Of a DNA stretch of 64,000 nt, positions 25,299-38,035 are shown piece after piece. Every line of letters begins with the position of its first letter. Within the stretch, counting starts at the first letter, position 1. Source of the DNA: Cucumis sativus (Eukaryota; Streptophyta; Magnoliopsida; Cucurbitales; Cucurbitaceae); the NCBI RefSeq assembly GCF_000004075.3, contig NC_026658.2, positions 6,386,001-6,450,000 of the forward strand, read 5' to 3'. Position numbers and translations under genes: made by a program. The notes beneath the pieces are model-generated. The model did no database searches. It saw only the letters and a program-made list of their open reading frames with translations, and was not told where the DNA came from.

Positions 25299-25750
25299 TT
25301 AGTATCTCGCACATTTCAAAATTTTACTATGTGTTCCAAAACCAAATTTTATCACATAAGTCCAAATGTTTAGGAAGCATTTTAAGTATGTATGTATTAT
25401 CTTGCATATATCTCACACACATATCATACATTTTAAACTTTATCTCGCACATTCCAAAATTTTATTATGCGTTCCAAAATCAAATTTTAACCTATCATAA
25501 GTTCTTTGAAGTGCTTTTATTCATGTTTAGGAAACCTTTTAAAAACATATGTATAATTATCTCTCACATATCTCGCACATTCCAAACTTTTACTGTGCGT
25601 TCCAAGTGTTTTTACACATGTTTAGAAAGCCTTTTTAAGTACATGTGTATTATCTCGCACACATTTCATACACATCTCACACAGGTCTCACACATTCCAA
25701 ACTTTTACTATGCATTTCAAAATCAAATTTCTATCTTTCTTAAGTTTTTA
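25299..25750 (+). repeat. Minisatellite-like repeat, 4 units
   Basis: The phrase TCTCGCACATTCCAAAATTT...ACTATGYGTTCC recurs at about 25303, 25441, 25569 and 25686 (spacing 138, 128, 117 bp), with related text between (TTTAGGAAGC, ACATATCTC). The 166-codon frame spanning it is a product of the repeat, not a gene. Confidence 0.8.
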
Positions 25751-25799
25751 GTTACAAATTTTCATCTCACAAGCAACAAAAAAATCAGTAAATAATACT

Positions 25800-26925
25800 T
25801 TAAAATACAACAAAAGTCAATAAACATTTTCGTGGAAAAGATGTATAACAACTTTTCTTTTCTTAGTCTACTCATACCAAATTTTGGCAACCAACATCAA
25901 TTTAAAGATTAGAAATTATAATTCAGAAAACCAAAAACTCAAAAGAAAAAATAATAGAAATCAAAGAATATTTTCTACAAAAAGAACAACTTCCAAAAAA
26001 ACCAACAAAGAACAATTCACTATAATGGTTGGAGTTTGAGAAAATTTTCTAATTTGTAAGAGAAAATTTTCTAATTTCTAATTTCTAGCCGTAGTCAAAT
26101 GCAAAAAAGAAACCATCAAGCAAGTCATGCCACCAAATTCTTAAAGAATATCAACCCCAATTGATTAATTCTTAAATAAAAAATTTTCAATGAATTTCTA
26201 ATCTAACTCTTAAATAAAAAATTTTCAATCAATTTCTAATCTAACTCTTAAATAAAAATTTTTCAATGAATTTCTTTTTTTTAGAAATCTAGTTATAGGC
26301 AACGATGGAATGATCAAATAGAAAAAAACTTGTCACAAAATTTCACACAAAAATCTAGATCTTGACGACAATGAAGCAAAAATCAATAAACAAGATTTTC
26401 GCACCAACTAAAAATTTATCACCTACCAAAAGGTTTAGTAACAAAAAGAAAGTTGCCTTACCACGTTATTCGAACTCCATGTCATATTGTGTCGCCTCTG
26501 TTCGATTTTCTTCACCCTTGGTTCGAAGATGCTATGACATAACAAGAGAGATAGAGAGAAGATCACATAGAAGTGTGGGAGGGAAAGAATAGTGGGGAGG
26601 GGAAGAATGACGCAAAAATGGGAAGCACGTTTAATGAGAGGGAAAGAATGCGAAGCACGTTAAATGAGAGGAAAACGATGAAAAACATGAAATTAGAGTT
26701 TTTTTTACGAGGGTAGATATGACATTTCACATCAAATTTGTCCTAAAATTCTTCGATTAAAAAAGTGTGTCCCATTTTTGGAAATTTCTCAAGATTCATC
26801 TTCATCTTGTCAAATTGAAACATAATCAACCAAAAAAAATAAAATAATCAAAACGTTTGAATATGAAGAGAAATTAAACCATAATAATTATACTAATGAC
26901 TTACTGATTAATTATATATTAAGAG
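25800..26925. repeat. AT-rich stretch with a 38-bp triple tandem repeat
   Basis: 26169-26282 has three tandem units of 38 bp (CTTAAATAAAAAATTTTCAA...TTTCTAATCTAA). 26600-26680 repeats GGGAAAGAATG and GAAGCACGTT.AATGAGAGG. The 76-codon frame at 26362-26592 is unsupported by any family. Otherwise nothing is recognised. Confidence 0.7.
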
Positions 26926-27136
26926 AATTTTTTTAAAATGGTAGATTTTACGAAATATTTACAACCTACAGCAAATTCTTAGGAAATTTTTAAAAAATGG
27001 TTGATTTACGACCTCTATAGCAAATTATATATAGTCATTGATTTGTTACAGTGATAGAAGACTATCTGTGATAGAATTCAAAATTTTGATATATAGCTTG
27101 TAAATATTTTAATTTATTTTACTATTTTAAAAAATA
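26926..27136 (+). mobile_element. MITE family M, copy 3 (rearranged)
   Basis: A short repeated left end (26951-26980, ATTTACAACCTACAGCAAATT) is followed by a fuller copy (27001-27112) with the paired GTGATAGAAGACTATC core and TAGCTTGTAAATATTTTAA end. Confidence 0.6.
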
Positions 27137-27185
27137 CGTTATTAATTAAATATTTAAGTTTTTTTTTAAATACGGTAGTTTTTTT

Positions 27186-27273
27186 CATAAATTAAAACAT
27201 AATAATCATAATAAAAGAATTAAAATGTTCATAAATTAAAACATAATAATCATAATAAAAAATTAAAATGTAT
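27186..27273. repeat. 44-bp tandem duplication
   Basis: Two tandem copies of CATAAATTAAAACATAATAA... that differ by one base in an A-run. Confidence 0.95.
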
Positions 27274-27311
27274 ATTGAATATTAAGTTTTTTAAGAAACA
27301 TTTTCAAATCT

Positions 27312-27510
27312 AGTAAAATAAACTAAAATATTTACCTACTATACAAATTTTTTTTTTAAATTCTATTAATGATAGAAATTAATAACATTTTATCATTGTC
27401 TATCAATGCCACTGGTAGAAGCATTTAATGTCTTTCAATGTCTTTTATTAATATAATCTAAAATTTTGTTTTATGTTGTAAATATTTTACCAAATTTATT
27501 ATTTTCGACA
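27312..27510 (+). mobile_element. MITE family M, copy 4 (diverged)
   Basis: Ends AAAATATTTACC...TGTAAATATTTTAC and a core with ATTCTATTAATGATAGAAAT / TATCATTGTCTATCAATG. Lower identity than the other copies, so probably an older insertion. It ends about 300 bp before the RPL29 start codon. Confidence 0.5.
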
Positions 27511-27817
27511 AATTTAAATTTTACAATAGTTGTAATATTTTTTAAATTGTTTTATATACTTAATTAATTTAAATTTAATGGTTAAATTTACAATTAAACC
27601 CCTCTAATTTCTATCCTTTCTTTCCAAATTACACTGTGTGTTTTTTATTTATTTTGTGATTGTTTTCCAAAATCATCATATGTGTGAAAATAGTGGTGGA
27701 TAGCTGGTGGATTACTAGGGGCAAGAGAGGGTAATAAAGGATCTCGAAAAATAACATTAGAACTACTGGGAGCTTATCTTATTCTTCAATTCCACAGCGC
27801 TCTTACAAACTTCGAAG

Positions 27818-29740
27818 ATGATAAACCTTTCAATTGCTTCTTTACCTTCCACCCTTCCTATCCCTTCAAAATTTCTTAATTCTACTTCCAAATCCTCCTT
27901 CAATGCCCTTCAAATCCGTTTCCCATTTTCCTTTCGCCTTCCTCCTAAAACTGCAACTACTGGAAGAGGCCGAAATTCGTCGGTGGTAATGATGGCCAAG
28001 AGGGAGGACGAATTGAAGGATATCAGGTCCAAAACTACTGAGGAAATAAACGAAGAGGTCATCGATCTTAAGGGTGAACTTCTTATGCTTCGTCTTCAAA
28101 AATCAGCCCGCAATGAGTTTAAGTCTAGCGAATTCCGCCGCATGCGCAAACGGGTACCTTTTTTTTCCCTTGTTCATGGATTGATTCTTAATTAATTTTG
28201 AGTTCAGTAGAAATGTGGCTGTTATGTTCGTCTCATACATATACGTTTTACTCTCTCCAATCCTCCCCATTTTTTGCTTATCTGTTGTATTGGTAGGATT
28301 AAACTCTGGAGCTGAATGTCTAGTAATGGGGATTTGTAGTTGTTGAGACCTAAGATTATTGACTATTGTTTGCTATCAAAAGAGAACAAGTGTGGGAATC
28401 AATAAAATCTACTGGGTAAAATGATTCTAGAGCCATATATGTTTGTGGGAATCAACTTAGAATGCAGATTTGAGTTCACAACCGAAAGAAATTTACCAAA
28501 ACAGTATTTCACCATGTTGGGGAATTTTTACAAACGTTGCATTTTAGATCCAATTAGAATGTGCTCTGGAACGTAGAGGTCCAATTAGAATCAGAAAATG
28601 TAACTGAAATTGGGATTTCTACCGTTAACAACGTCATACTCAACTAAGATTAACTCTAAATAGTTACGTTTTTGATAAAATGAGCACCATCTGCTAGAAA
28701 CTTTTGTATGTCTTCATGTTAACATTTTGTATAAGATTCCCAAAATGTCTGAAGCTTGCATGAGTCTATAAATATGGAAATCATAATTCCATTCGGGTTT
28801 AGAATGACTTGTCTTCTTTTATGAAGTTTGGTTAATGTAGAGAAGCTAATTCTATTCTGATCTTGGAAGCATCACAATGTTTAGTGCATAAAAGAGAGTT
28901 TGCCATTTGATCATATGTAGCCTTCTCCTGACTCTTACACCAAAACGTCGTTAGAAATGCAGATTTGAGATCACGATAAGATCTTGAGTTGTTTGTAGTG
29001 ACCCTCTAACGTATTGTTTCAAAGCCTCCAACTAGGTAACTTAGTACTCCAAGGCCAGCCATTGAATAATCTAACTTAGTACCCTAAAGATTATTGAATG
29101 AAGCTGCCACAATGTGTTGTCTCATAATAACTGTTCAATGAGGATCTAATAATTGGTCAATCCTCTATTAACCACTTGATATAAATTTGAACTATTTCTC
29201 TCTCTGCATCTAAAGGTGAAAAACTACCACCTACATTTTGATGGTCTAACTGAATAATTTCTCGGAGATTGAACTAGGTGAAGCCTTCTTAGAGATTAGT
29301 GGTGAGTTCATGAACATAGGAATTGGCCTTGACAATCCTACCTATCAGTAAACCGACTGATATATATGCAGATGTATGATAATGTGGGACAATTAGGAAG
29401 TTTATATTACATATTGATTGTCTTCTCTCTTTAGTGTATTTGTTTATCTTCACATACCTTCAGACTGCAACATCGTAGCTAATACATCCAATGTTTGGAC
29501 TTGCCTAACAAGTTTCCTTTCGACACTATTTTTAACCATTTATTGTCGTTTGTCCGGCGATAGATTTCTCGGATGCTAACAGTAAGACGAGAGAGAGAGA
29601 TTGAAGAGGGTGTGGGCAAAAGGCTGTCAAGAAAGTTAGATAGAAAGTGGAAGAAAAGTATTGTTGTCAGACCACCTCCATCTCTGAAGAAGTTGCGAGA
29701 GGAAGAAGCAGCAGCGGAAGAAGCTGAGAAATCTGCTTGA
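27818..29740 (+). CDS. RPL29: Chloroplast 50S ribosomal protein bL29c
   Basis: Nuclear-encoded protein of the plastid large ribosomal subunit. Two exons, 27818-28153 and 29564-29740, separated by a 1410-bp GT-AG intron in phase 0; 170 aa in total. Residues 1-57 are Ser/Thr/Pro/Phe-rich and nearly lack acidic residues, as expected of a plastid transit peptide. The L29 domain starts about residue 60 (AKREDELKDIRSK) with the family helices: LKGELLMLRLQKSARNEF, then KSSEFRRMRKR, and RISRMLTVRREREIEEG across the splice junction. The Lys/Arg-rich C-terminal extension (RKWKKSIVVRPPPSLKK) ending in an Ala/Glu tail is a plastid-type feature absent from bacterial L29. The start is the first ATG after the leader. 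No TATA box is evident, usual for plastid ribosomal genes. It is the nearest plus-strand neighbour of the MITE-rich 22-27.5 kb block. Confidence 0.96.
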
Positions 29741-32147
29741 TCTAATCAGATACATGCTCTCATTCAATCTTTATGAGTTTGAAGTTGTTGAGAATTGAGA
29801 ACGCTGTTTAAACAACACTTTAGAAAATATTTTTTTTCCAACCTAAACATTCTGATTCTTGTACTTAGCGTATGGACAAATGGAAATAGATTTCGAGTGG
29901 ATCATGTTGAATCTATATACTTTCATTCCTTAATTTAAATTTAGGGAAGGATATGTTTAAGAGTGATTTTGACATGCCAAGAGTATGTTTGTTTGGAAGT
30001 GATACATTTGATTTTGTAAGATTAATTTTCAAACAATCAAATTTATGTTCGGTAACTATTCATATATTTAAAATTGATTTTCAATCATTATATTCGATAA
30101 CAAAAGTATTTTAAAATTATCAAATTACTAAAAATGATAATTTATAGTAAAATTTTCATAAACATAACAGAACATTACAATATTTACGACTTTCATAACA
30201 AAATAAATTTTTAAGACATTTATAAACTTATAATAATTATTTTATATATAGTTTATAATTTTTGAAATTGAATTTAAATGATTTCAAATTAAGGATGTAA
30301 ATAACAACTTCCTTCTTTAGTCTATTAATTAAGGTATAAATTTATTATGGAAATTGATTAGAAGTATTTTATTAATTCAATATAAAATGAAATCTTTTTT
30401 AATATAGAATTATTTAATAATTAAAAATAACAATATATCATTATTTGCAATGTCTGATATCAAAATTCTAGCGCGGGGGAAGATATCGTCTTCTTCGTAA
30501 TTCAATTTCGATCGTTTCTTCCATCAATTTCATTGTTATCAATATCATTCTTCAATTTGGTTCTTTAGTTTAGTTCGAAATTTCATTTTATATACAACTT
30601 TTAATTATTTGTCTCCTTAATTACTTTTTTTTTCTTCAAGTTTTAATCAATTACTTTAGTTTTCATTTTCTTCAAATTTCGTACTTTACCGAGATTTTGC
30701 TCACACATATATACCACTTCATATATACAATATGACATATGTATTCTTTCTTTTTTCATTTTGAAGCATATATTCCGGTCACGTCCTTCCTATTTTGTTT
30801 TGTTCAGTTCATCTTCTTGTCATATTTGATATATAATTTTTATTAAATGTCTCGTCGTTCATATATACTATGACATATCGCTGAGTAATAAATTTATGTT
30901 ATGTGATCTGTAACATATATACTACTGCATATATTCAATAATACATACATATATTCTTTTTCATGTTCTGTGATTTTTCTTATAACATATAGATACCAAT
31001 ATATACATATATGCTATTGAACAATTCATTTATGTTTTGTGATTTGTTACATATATATCACTGCATATGTTCAATAATACATACACATATCCAGTTTTTC
31101 TCAACATTAGATATATATTAGAGAACAACTAATATTTTAATGACATCTATTAAATATACTCATCATAATTTTTTTCTTATTCATGTTTATGTAAACAAAA
31201 ACAACTTTCATACACAATCAATATTATTTCAAACATAACGTATTATTTACTATGTAAGATATGAATATTTAAATAAAATACATAAACAAATTAATATAAG
31301 AATCTTTCATTAATTAAAATATACACATACTATTCAATATATACTATAATTACGTAAAATATATGAAAAATAATGAAAAATGAGAGAAAGAACGAGCAGA
31401 GAGAGATTGAAAAAAATCATAAAAAGAAAACTAATTAACAAACAATTTTTATTATTAATATTACTATAATAAAATTTAATCACTTACCATATATTTACAT
31501 AGGATATTTAATAATAAATGCAAATCTTAAATATGATCCATTTTTCTTTTTATTTTTTCTATTTTTTAATATATTATCAATAATAAAGATGGATAAATTG
31601 CCCTATATTTATGTAAAATAATAAAGGACATTTCAATTTGAGAAATTTAGGTCAATCATGTCATATTGTATACAATTTTAGGCCATTTTAGGTCATATTA
31701 GTTAAAGACTCTTTTTTAAAATACACCTAAATAAAACCGGTAGCTTCCGAACGCTCTTATTTTCTAAAAAAATAACCTAATTTTTAAATTAACCCATAAA
31801 TATTTCAATCAATTTTGCCATTTAACACAATTACCATGAAAAGATGTTAATTTAATTTGAATGGTTACTTGCATAAAAAAATTCTAATTTACAAAGTTAC
31901 TTGCAAGAAAAAACTATCGACCTAATTCATGAGAAAAAAAAAAAAACAAAAAAAAAACAGAACAAAAGAAGAAGATAAGAGTAAAAATATCCATGTGAGA
32001 AAGCATCTTGAATAGATAAATTAACCAACCATAATGGTTACCAAATTTCATGGGCTGCTACTATTTGGTTAACTAAGTGAAATCAAAGTCACCATTTCTC
32101 TCGGATTTGACATTGAAATGGTAGCCAAAGATAGGCAAAAGCAAGAT
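29741..32147. repeat. AT-rich intergenic with ACATATAT-type local repeats
   Basis: 30700-31095 contains several imperfect copies of a phrase like GTGATTTGTWACATATATA.CACTGCATATRTTCAATAATACATA (clear at about 30905 and 31040). The rest is strongly AT-rich; 31930-31960 is an A-rich tract. No gene, RNA or TE domain is recognised. The last part holds the 3' UTR of the F-box gene. Confidence 0.55.
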
Positions 32148-33527
32148 TCAAGAAGACTCCTCAAGCCAATCAGGATAAACATGCTCCTCATCATCCACAC
32201 TTGTGTAATCTTCTCCCAAAAACTCCAGCATGTCAAATTGATCATCTAATTCATCAGCCACAAATTCCCAAACCAAGTAGCTAGAAGAATCTGAGTAACC
32301 ATCCCATCTGATCGTCTCCGAAAACTCTTCCAGTGGACCGATCAACTTCACCTTCGAAAACTTCTTGAACCTCTCATCTAGTATCACATGCCAACACCCT
32401 TGCACATCTAAATACTCAAGCTGTGGGCAGTTCTCCAAGATTTTCAGAACTGATTCAGTATTGATAAGCAAATAGGCTATCTCAAGCTGCTTGACCTTAT
32501 GCATCGTTGATGCAATTGCAATTGCCTCGTCATCTTGAGAAGACCTGTCAATGGCTTCAAAAGGGCACATAACTCTACGCAACCCTATGAGATTCACACA
32601 ATGCTTCCCAATTGCCTCAAGGGCTGGTGCTCCAATGTTTTTACAAAAGCTTAAATCCAAAAAAGTTACAGCAGAAAGCTTGTCAGCAACCTGTTCTACA
32701 GTTGAATTGGTTATTTCGCTTCTTGGTACCCGTAAAGTATGAAGGGCTTTGCCACTGTCAATCAGGAAAGTAAGATATTAATTTACAGAAAATAGGCGCA
32801 TTCAAGCATACACGAATTTAAACACAACTTAGTACATGACTCCCAAGCTTGTGAGGTTGTATTGTTTTCAACCCTCACTCCAAATTTCTCTGTAGACACT
32901 TTAAACTCTGTGTTACCTTCCCGGTTGAAACTCTAAACTTGGAAGATGAATGTTTATATTTTTTTCCACTCATCTAAAGAACAATATAGAACATTTTTCT
33001 GTCAAACTTGACCAATCAATTGCACAGCACTTAAAAGAAAAGACCAAAATGAAACAGAGATAGTCATAGTTTTAGCAGTCATTTGGCCAAACAGTATAAT
33101 TCCTAAACAGTGATATTAAAAAAATGGAAGATAAATCTCAATTGCGATAATAAAAGGTGAGTAGCTAAAACAACCGTGCATCAAAAAAGCGGACAAGAAG
33201 ATAGGGTTATTATCGGACTCACTGTTTTGCAATCAGGGACAAACTAGAGTCATTAGGGAGAGAACTAATGCAGAGCTTGTGAAGGTAACCAGAGCTCCTT
33301 GAAATCAACAATTGAAGCATTGTAATAACGCTAACGGGATCTCGAAGTAAGCTCCAATCCATAATGTCTATCTCCTGCCAACAGTAAGGCCCCAACACTG
33401 TTTCTCTCCATGATTTGCAAACCCTTGGAATTACAACAAGTAACTCCTGGAGTGACAAATTCTTAAATATGAGACCCAATGCATCAGGAAATAGCTCATC
33501 CCAGCGTCGGCTACCGCAATCCTCCAT
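32148..33527 (-). CDS. FBW2-like: F-box/LRR protein, FBW2-like
   Basis: Substrate receptor of an SCF ubiquitin ligase. Arabidopsis FBW2 targets ARGONAUTE1 for degradation, so a similar role is likely but inferred. Two coding exons: 33527-33223 and 32754-32148, joined in frame to give 303 aa (Arabidopsis FBW2 about 317). The F-box is at residues 10-55 (WDELFPDALGLIFKNLSLQE, then VCKSWRETVLGPYCWQEID). Leucine-rich repeats follow from about 100 to 245 (TLRVPRSEITN, FLDLSFCKNIG, LEYLDVQGCWHV). The C-terminus is acidic and Trp/Tyr-containing (VWEFVADELDD through YPDWLEESS), as in FBW2. I chose the ATG at 33527; the codon before it is TTG. A leader intron probably lies between about 34172 and 33560. 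It is followed at 38.0-41.5 kb by another minus-strand gene but shares no promoter with it. Confidence 0.93.
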
Positions 33528-34172
33528 CAAAGATTACTAGCTTTTCTTTACAAAGATGAAAAGATAAAGAAAAGAAAATGAAAACTACGTCATGCCAAAG
33601 CTACGAAGCTAGAAAATTTTTGAATAAGCATCGTGTTTAGTGCTTCTTAACATCACTATAAAACAATCAATGGAAAAAAGTTCGAGCAAATTGAAAGGGG
33701 CACATCTCAGTTCTGATGTCAATTATTCCAGGCCTTGGGGGTAAAACCCTTCAAGTTAAGCATTTTGATCCCAATTTCAGCAAGAATTTCATAGCGGAGC
33801 CCAACAGGAAGCAATTATTGTTCTCAAAATTGATAGAAACAAAGATTCATACGCCTAGAATTAGAGTGAACAACCAATCAGAGACAGTTTTGAAAATAAA
33901 AATAGGCTCAGGGTATTAAAATCTGGGAGTGGTTAACGAGAAATCCGTATAGATGGCTAAAAAACAAAAAACAAAAACAAAAACTCGAACTCCTAAAACG
34001 AATCGTAAAAACAAAGAATATATATGTGATTTCAACAAAATTTGTTGTGCGATGTGTATTTACACAGCTAAAGGAAGAAGAAGAAGCATAAGAGGGTCGT
34101 AGAATAAAGGGGAAAAAAGCAAAGAAAACACAGAAAAGTAGAGGTGAAAAGGATGAAGCAGTTCTAAGATTA

Positions 34173-34260
34173 CCGAAAATCAAAGATTTGGAATCTGCAA
34201 CGCTGAGTTTCTTCAAAATCAAGAGGGAGAAAGAGTGAGGAAAAAGTTTAATTTTGAAAG
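34173..34260 (-). other. Probable non-coding first exon of the F-box gene
   Basis: The reverse strand reads ...AAATCTTTGATTTTCG then GTAATC, a plausible donor near 34173. It starts about 25-30 bp downstream of a TATA box at 34283-34290. The acceptor would lie shortly above 33527. This is inferred from sequence only. Confidence 0.5.
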
Positions 34261-34282
34261 GAGGACAAAATAGAGGAGGTTC

Positions 34283-34290
34283 TATTTATA
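34283..34290 (-). promoter_or_regulatory. TATA box of the F-box gene
   Basis: TATAAATA on the minus strand, at the start of a plausible promoter for the FBW2-like gene (transcription start expected near 34255). Confidence 0.6.
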
Positions 34291-34539
34291 AACTACAGTT
34301 TCGTAAACTTATTATTAGAAAAATAAGGTGGTTTCGAAAATTAATAGCCTTCGGTCCACCTTCTCCAAAATCTGCCCCATTTATCTATATCGATATTCTA
34401 TGCTAGAGTTGAAGCTAAAATAAGAGTGTGGTTCGTCCAAACCGACATTTGGTCAAGAACCTACATGATAGTTGTAGTATTTGGCGAGACCGAAGAGGTA
34501 GAACGTGAGGTTTAGATTCAAGTAAGTTAAAGTTTCCTC

Positions 34540-37210
34540 TTCTTTGTTTGAGAAAACTTAAAGAGCAAGTTTGCTATGCTAGGGCTCTTGTTGTTTTAGG
34601 CCTTAAGCCACTTGGAAGCTTTGTGAAGAGTTAGGGGCAAACTTGAAAGTTCGGTCTTGAGCAAGCTAAGACTACCCCAAAAGTTCAAGGAAGATCAAGG
34701 TTAGTAAGAAAAGAATTCCTTTGAGTTGAAAAGGAATTCCTTAAGAATAAAGAAGAAAAATGCAAAAAGGTTAGATTTTGTCATAATTGAAGTCAAGTTT
34801 TAACTTGATTTTTCTTGTTATTTTCAGGGCATGAGGAAATAGGGCAAACCTATAACCCAAGAACCTAGCCAAGAGTTGTGAGTGACTAAAATGATTTTAA
34901 AATGAATTTCTAAGTTTGATTTAAGAAATTATGTTTTAAATCATCTTTTGAGTTTAAGCATTTGAATGCGTTAGATTTATGAAATTTAATTGCAAGGCAT
35001 GAGTTTCAAGTTCATATTTCTTTTTTTTTTTTTTTTGAGAAAGCATGATTAAGTTTCTAAAGCATTCAAATTGAGACATGTTTTTCTTTAAGCATGAGAT
35101 TTACGAAAATATGTTAATGCTATGTTTTTGCGAATGTTGAGCAAAGAGATTATTATAGCAAAGCTAGAATTTAGATTTGCTTAATGCAAGAAAAATGAAA
35201 CTTCACATTTTTCCTCCAATCGTTTGTGTTCCGAAAGAAGAACAAGTGTGGTGTTTAGACGTCGAGAGGTTGCTCACCTTAAATAGAGAGGCAAATTTGA
35301 TGCTTATAAGTAAGGAAATATATATATATATATCATTTGATCTATTTTTACCATTTATGTCCCGAAAGAAGAACAAATTTGGTGTTTAGGCGTCAAGAGG
35401 TTGCTCGCCTTAAATATAAGATGGTTAAGTGATCTATATTGCATCAAGGACATCTCACATAGCTTAAATAGCCTAAAATGCGAAGACATTCCTTCACCTC
35501 TCTTAATGCAAGTTAGTTCACATTCCATAATCATTCCCTTCCATCCCTTACTACAAAATCCTCGGCGTAAATATTTAGATTACTATATTTTTACATTTAT
35601 ACTGTGTAGAATTTATACGTTGGGATTAGGAGTACACTTTAGAACTAAATTTGATAGAGATTCTCTATGTTCAACCCTGGCTTTGCACAGAAAAACTTTC
35701 ACTTCGCTTACACTTAGGCAAGTGTGAGGAAAACTTATACTCAATGTAGAATTAGAAGAAATATCAATGTGTGGTGAGCAAGTGTAGCTTTTATAGCATG
35801 GTTCTCACCTAAAGGCAAAGTTAGCGGTATAAACCTATACAATATAATTATAATTGTATGTTAATTTTATTATTTACATTGAGGGGTTCTGTAGAAGAAG
35901 GAATTAAGTGGAAGGATTATAGAATGTGAACTAACTTGCATTAAAGAAAGATGCAGAAAAATCTACACGTTGTAGGCAATCTAAACCATGCAAAATGCCT
36001 TGATGCGATATATATCATTTAACTATTTTCTAATTAAGGCGAGCATCATCTTAGCGCCTAAACACCACACATGTTCACCTTTTATAATACAAATGATGAA
36101 AATGCGCTACGAGAACATCAAATTTCCTCTCTAATTAAGGAGAACAACCTTTTGGTGTCGAAATACAACACTTATTCTCCTTTCAAGACACAAATGATAG
36201 AGGCAAAACACATCCAAACTCCTCTCTGCGCGTGTTTAGAGAGGTCTTATCTACTTATTCTCTCGAGTAGTTGGTGACCAGTGCTTGATTCCTTCTCTCG
36301 AAGAGAATCAAGTTTTGCAATTAAGCTCAATCTAAACACCATGAGTCTTATAACTAAAGAACCCTTATCAAGTACATAACATAGGGACTTAAACTACTTA
36401 TAATGCTTAAACAAGATGATGAATAGTAAAGAGATGAGAAAATGACAGTGATAATAAGTATACATTGTATTGATTAATGTAGGCCTCTCTGTCGTGGAAA
36501 AATATCATCCAAACAATACATGAAAAAGATACAAAAATGGAAAGTAAAGAAGGATATCGAGCCGCGTAGAATGCATTGGTATGAATTCTTTGGCTCTTTT
36601 ATAAGTTAGGAGAACGGTTTGTAAGCTTCTCTCTCTTTAAGATCTCATCTAGAAGTTGTTCAGAGGTGAAGGTATGAGAACTTCTATAGAATGGGAATGG
36701 GTTCTTAGTTTATGCACTCTCACTTCCTCCTTTTTACATTGTAGAGTTGAAGATATTTATAGGCATATTTGGGCAGCAAATGCCCATGCCCTGCTACACA
36801 ACTTGCCCTTATCTTCTACAATTGTAAGAGCAGAAAACAACTGTTTCAAGTCATATCAACTCCAACTACCACTTTTGTTTTTTAGGGAATCAACACGCAT
36901 TATAAAATTATTGTTAAAACGTCTCACAATTTAGATCGCCTAATAACTTATCGTTAGGTCTTTGCACGCGTTCTTCTGCAATTTGCTTCATTTCTTCTTT
37001 TCACTATCATGCATTTAAAAACACTTAAAAACATAATTAATCAGGTGTGGTAACTTATGTAAATTGCATTCTCTGAACTTTATAAAGTTGCAACAAAAGC
37101 TACGTGTTTTGGTCTTTTATCTTACGTTCTATCTCCAATTTTTAACCTAAAAGGCTATAATAACTTACATTTCTACAAGTTATCAAATATGTTGGACACC
37201 TACTAAGCAA
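34540..37210. mobile_element. LTR-type element family Y, with large inverted repeat
   Basis: 35560-35740 matches 54670-54830 (forward) and 55180-55300 (reverse) in a run including AAATTTGATAGAGATTCTC...TTCAACCCTGGCTT and CGCTTACACTTAGGCAAG. 35930-36100 matches 55387-55560 (AACTAACTTGCA...; TCTAATTAAGGCGAGCA). 37140-37200 matches the reverse of 55805-55860. 35220-35290 and 35350-35420 are direct repeats (CCGAAAGAAGAACAA...GGTGTTTAGRCGTC). The mixed orientations suggest nested or rearranged LTRs. No pol domain is seen. Confidence 0.55.
35350..36097. repeat. Imperfect inverted repeat, arms about 195 bp
   Basis: The left arm (35350-35545) and the reverse complement of the right arm (35895-36097) share, in order, GGTGTTTAGGCG, GCTCGCCTTAA, GCATCAAGG and AATGCAAGTTAGTTCACATTC. 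The spacer is about 350 bp. It could form a long stem-loop if transcribed. Confidence 0.75.
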
Positions 37211-38035
37211 AATTCTACAACCTTTTCTCTTTGACATGTGTCTAGACATGTGTCATAGACTAACTAACTCTGTAAAATACTTCATTCAAAGAACACTTAC
37301 TCCAACCGAAGGCTACATCGCCTAAGGATTACACTGCATAGATCAATTCCATTACAAGTCATGCAACGTACTTAGATGACTAATTCATAACACATCAAAC
37401 ATTTAAACCAAAAAACTTAAAAAAGAGAATACTTCATTAACATGTAGAGGAGTTTACAAAATGTTAGTGTGAAATGCAAGCACTAAAAGCTTATGTACAA
37501 ATAACTGAATTACAAAAGTTTCTTTCTTCACCTAACAAAGCTACATGCTATGGCGACCAGACTGGTGATTACTAACAAGAAGATGCGACCCAATAAGGCA
37601 CAACAGGAGATCAAGACGACAAGTCACTCTCAATGTCCTCCATTACCTAGTGGCAAAGAAAACAAAACATTTAAAGAATTAGACAAAATGTCTAGTGAGT
37701 GAAGATTTCTTCAACATATTTCATTTTGATAAATGACTTTCCCATAAAAGAAGCATAAAACATAACCTTGAAATTCATTTCATTGCCTTAATCAATTTCA
37801 AACGTAGAAATCCATATTACTTAATTCACAAAGATGAAACAACTCACATTTTTATATGTACAAAAGTTAATTAAATATACAGGCATGGAGAAGGCATTCA
37901 CATTCAACCTTCTCATCTTTCTAATTAGTTCATCTGCCTTCCCCATCGTATAATCATGTCAAGACGGTCATGAGATCTCCACAGGATATCATTTCGTTCA
38001 GTAAAGTTGCAGTTTGGGTTGTATTTAAAAATCGA

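Noticed and set aside
25299..25750. Regularly spaced repeats resembling a CRISPR array
   Set aside because: Spacing shrinks, intervals are themselves similar, and this is plant nuclear DNA.
25295..25795. 166-codon frame, the longest open plus-strand frame of the area
   Set aside because: Generated by a four-unit tandem repeat; the protein is itself repetitive and has no known relative.
35401..35727. 108-codon frame
   Set aside because: Inside the family Y LTR sequence, shared with 54.7 kb where the frame is not kept.
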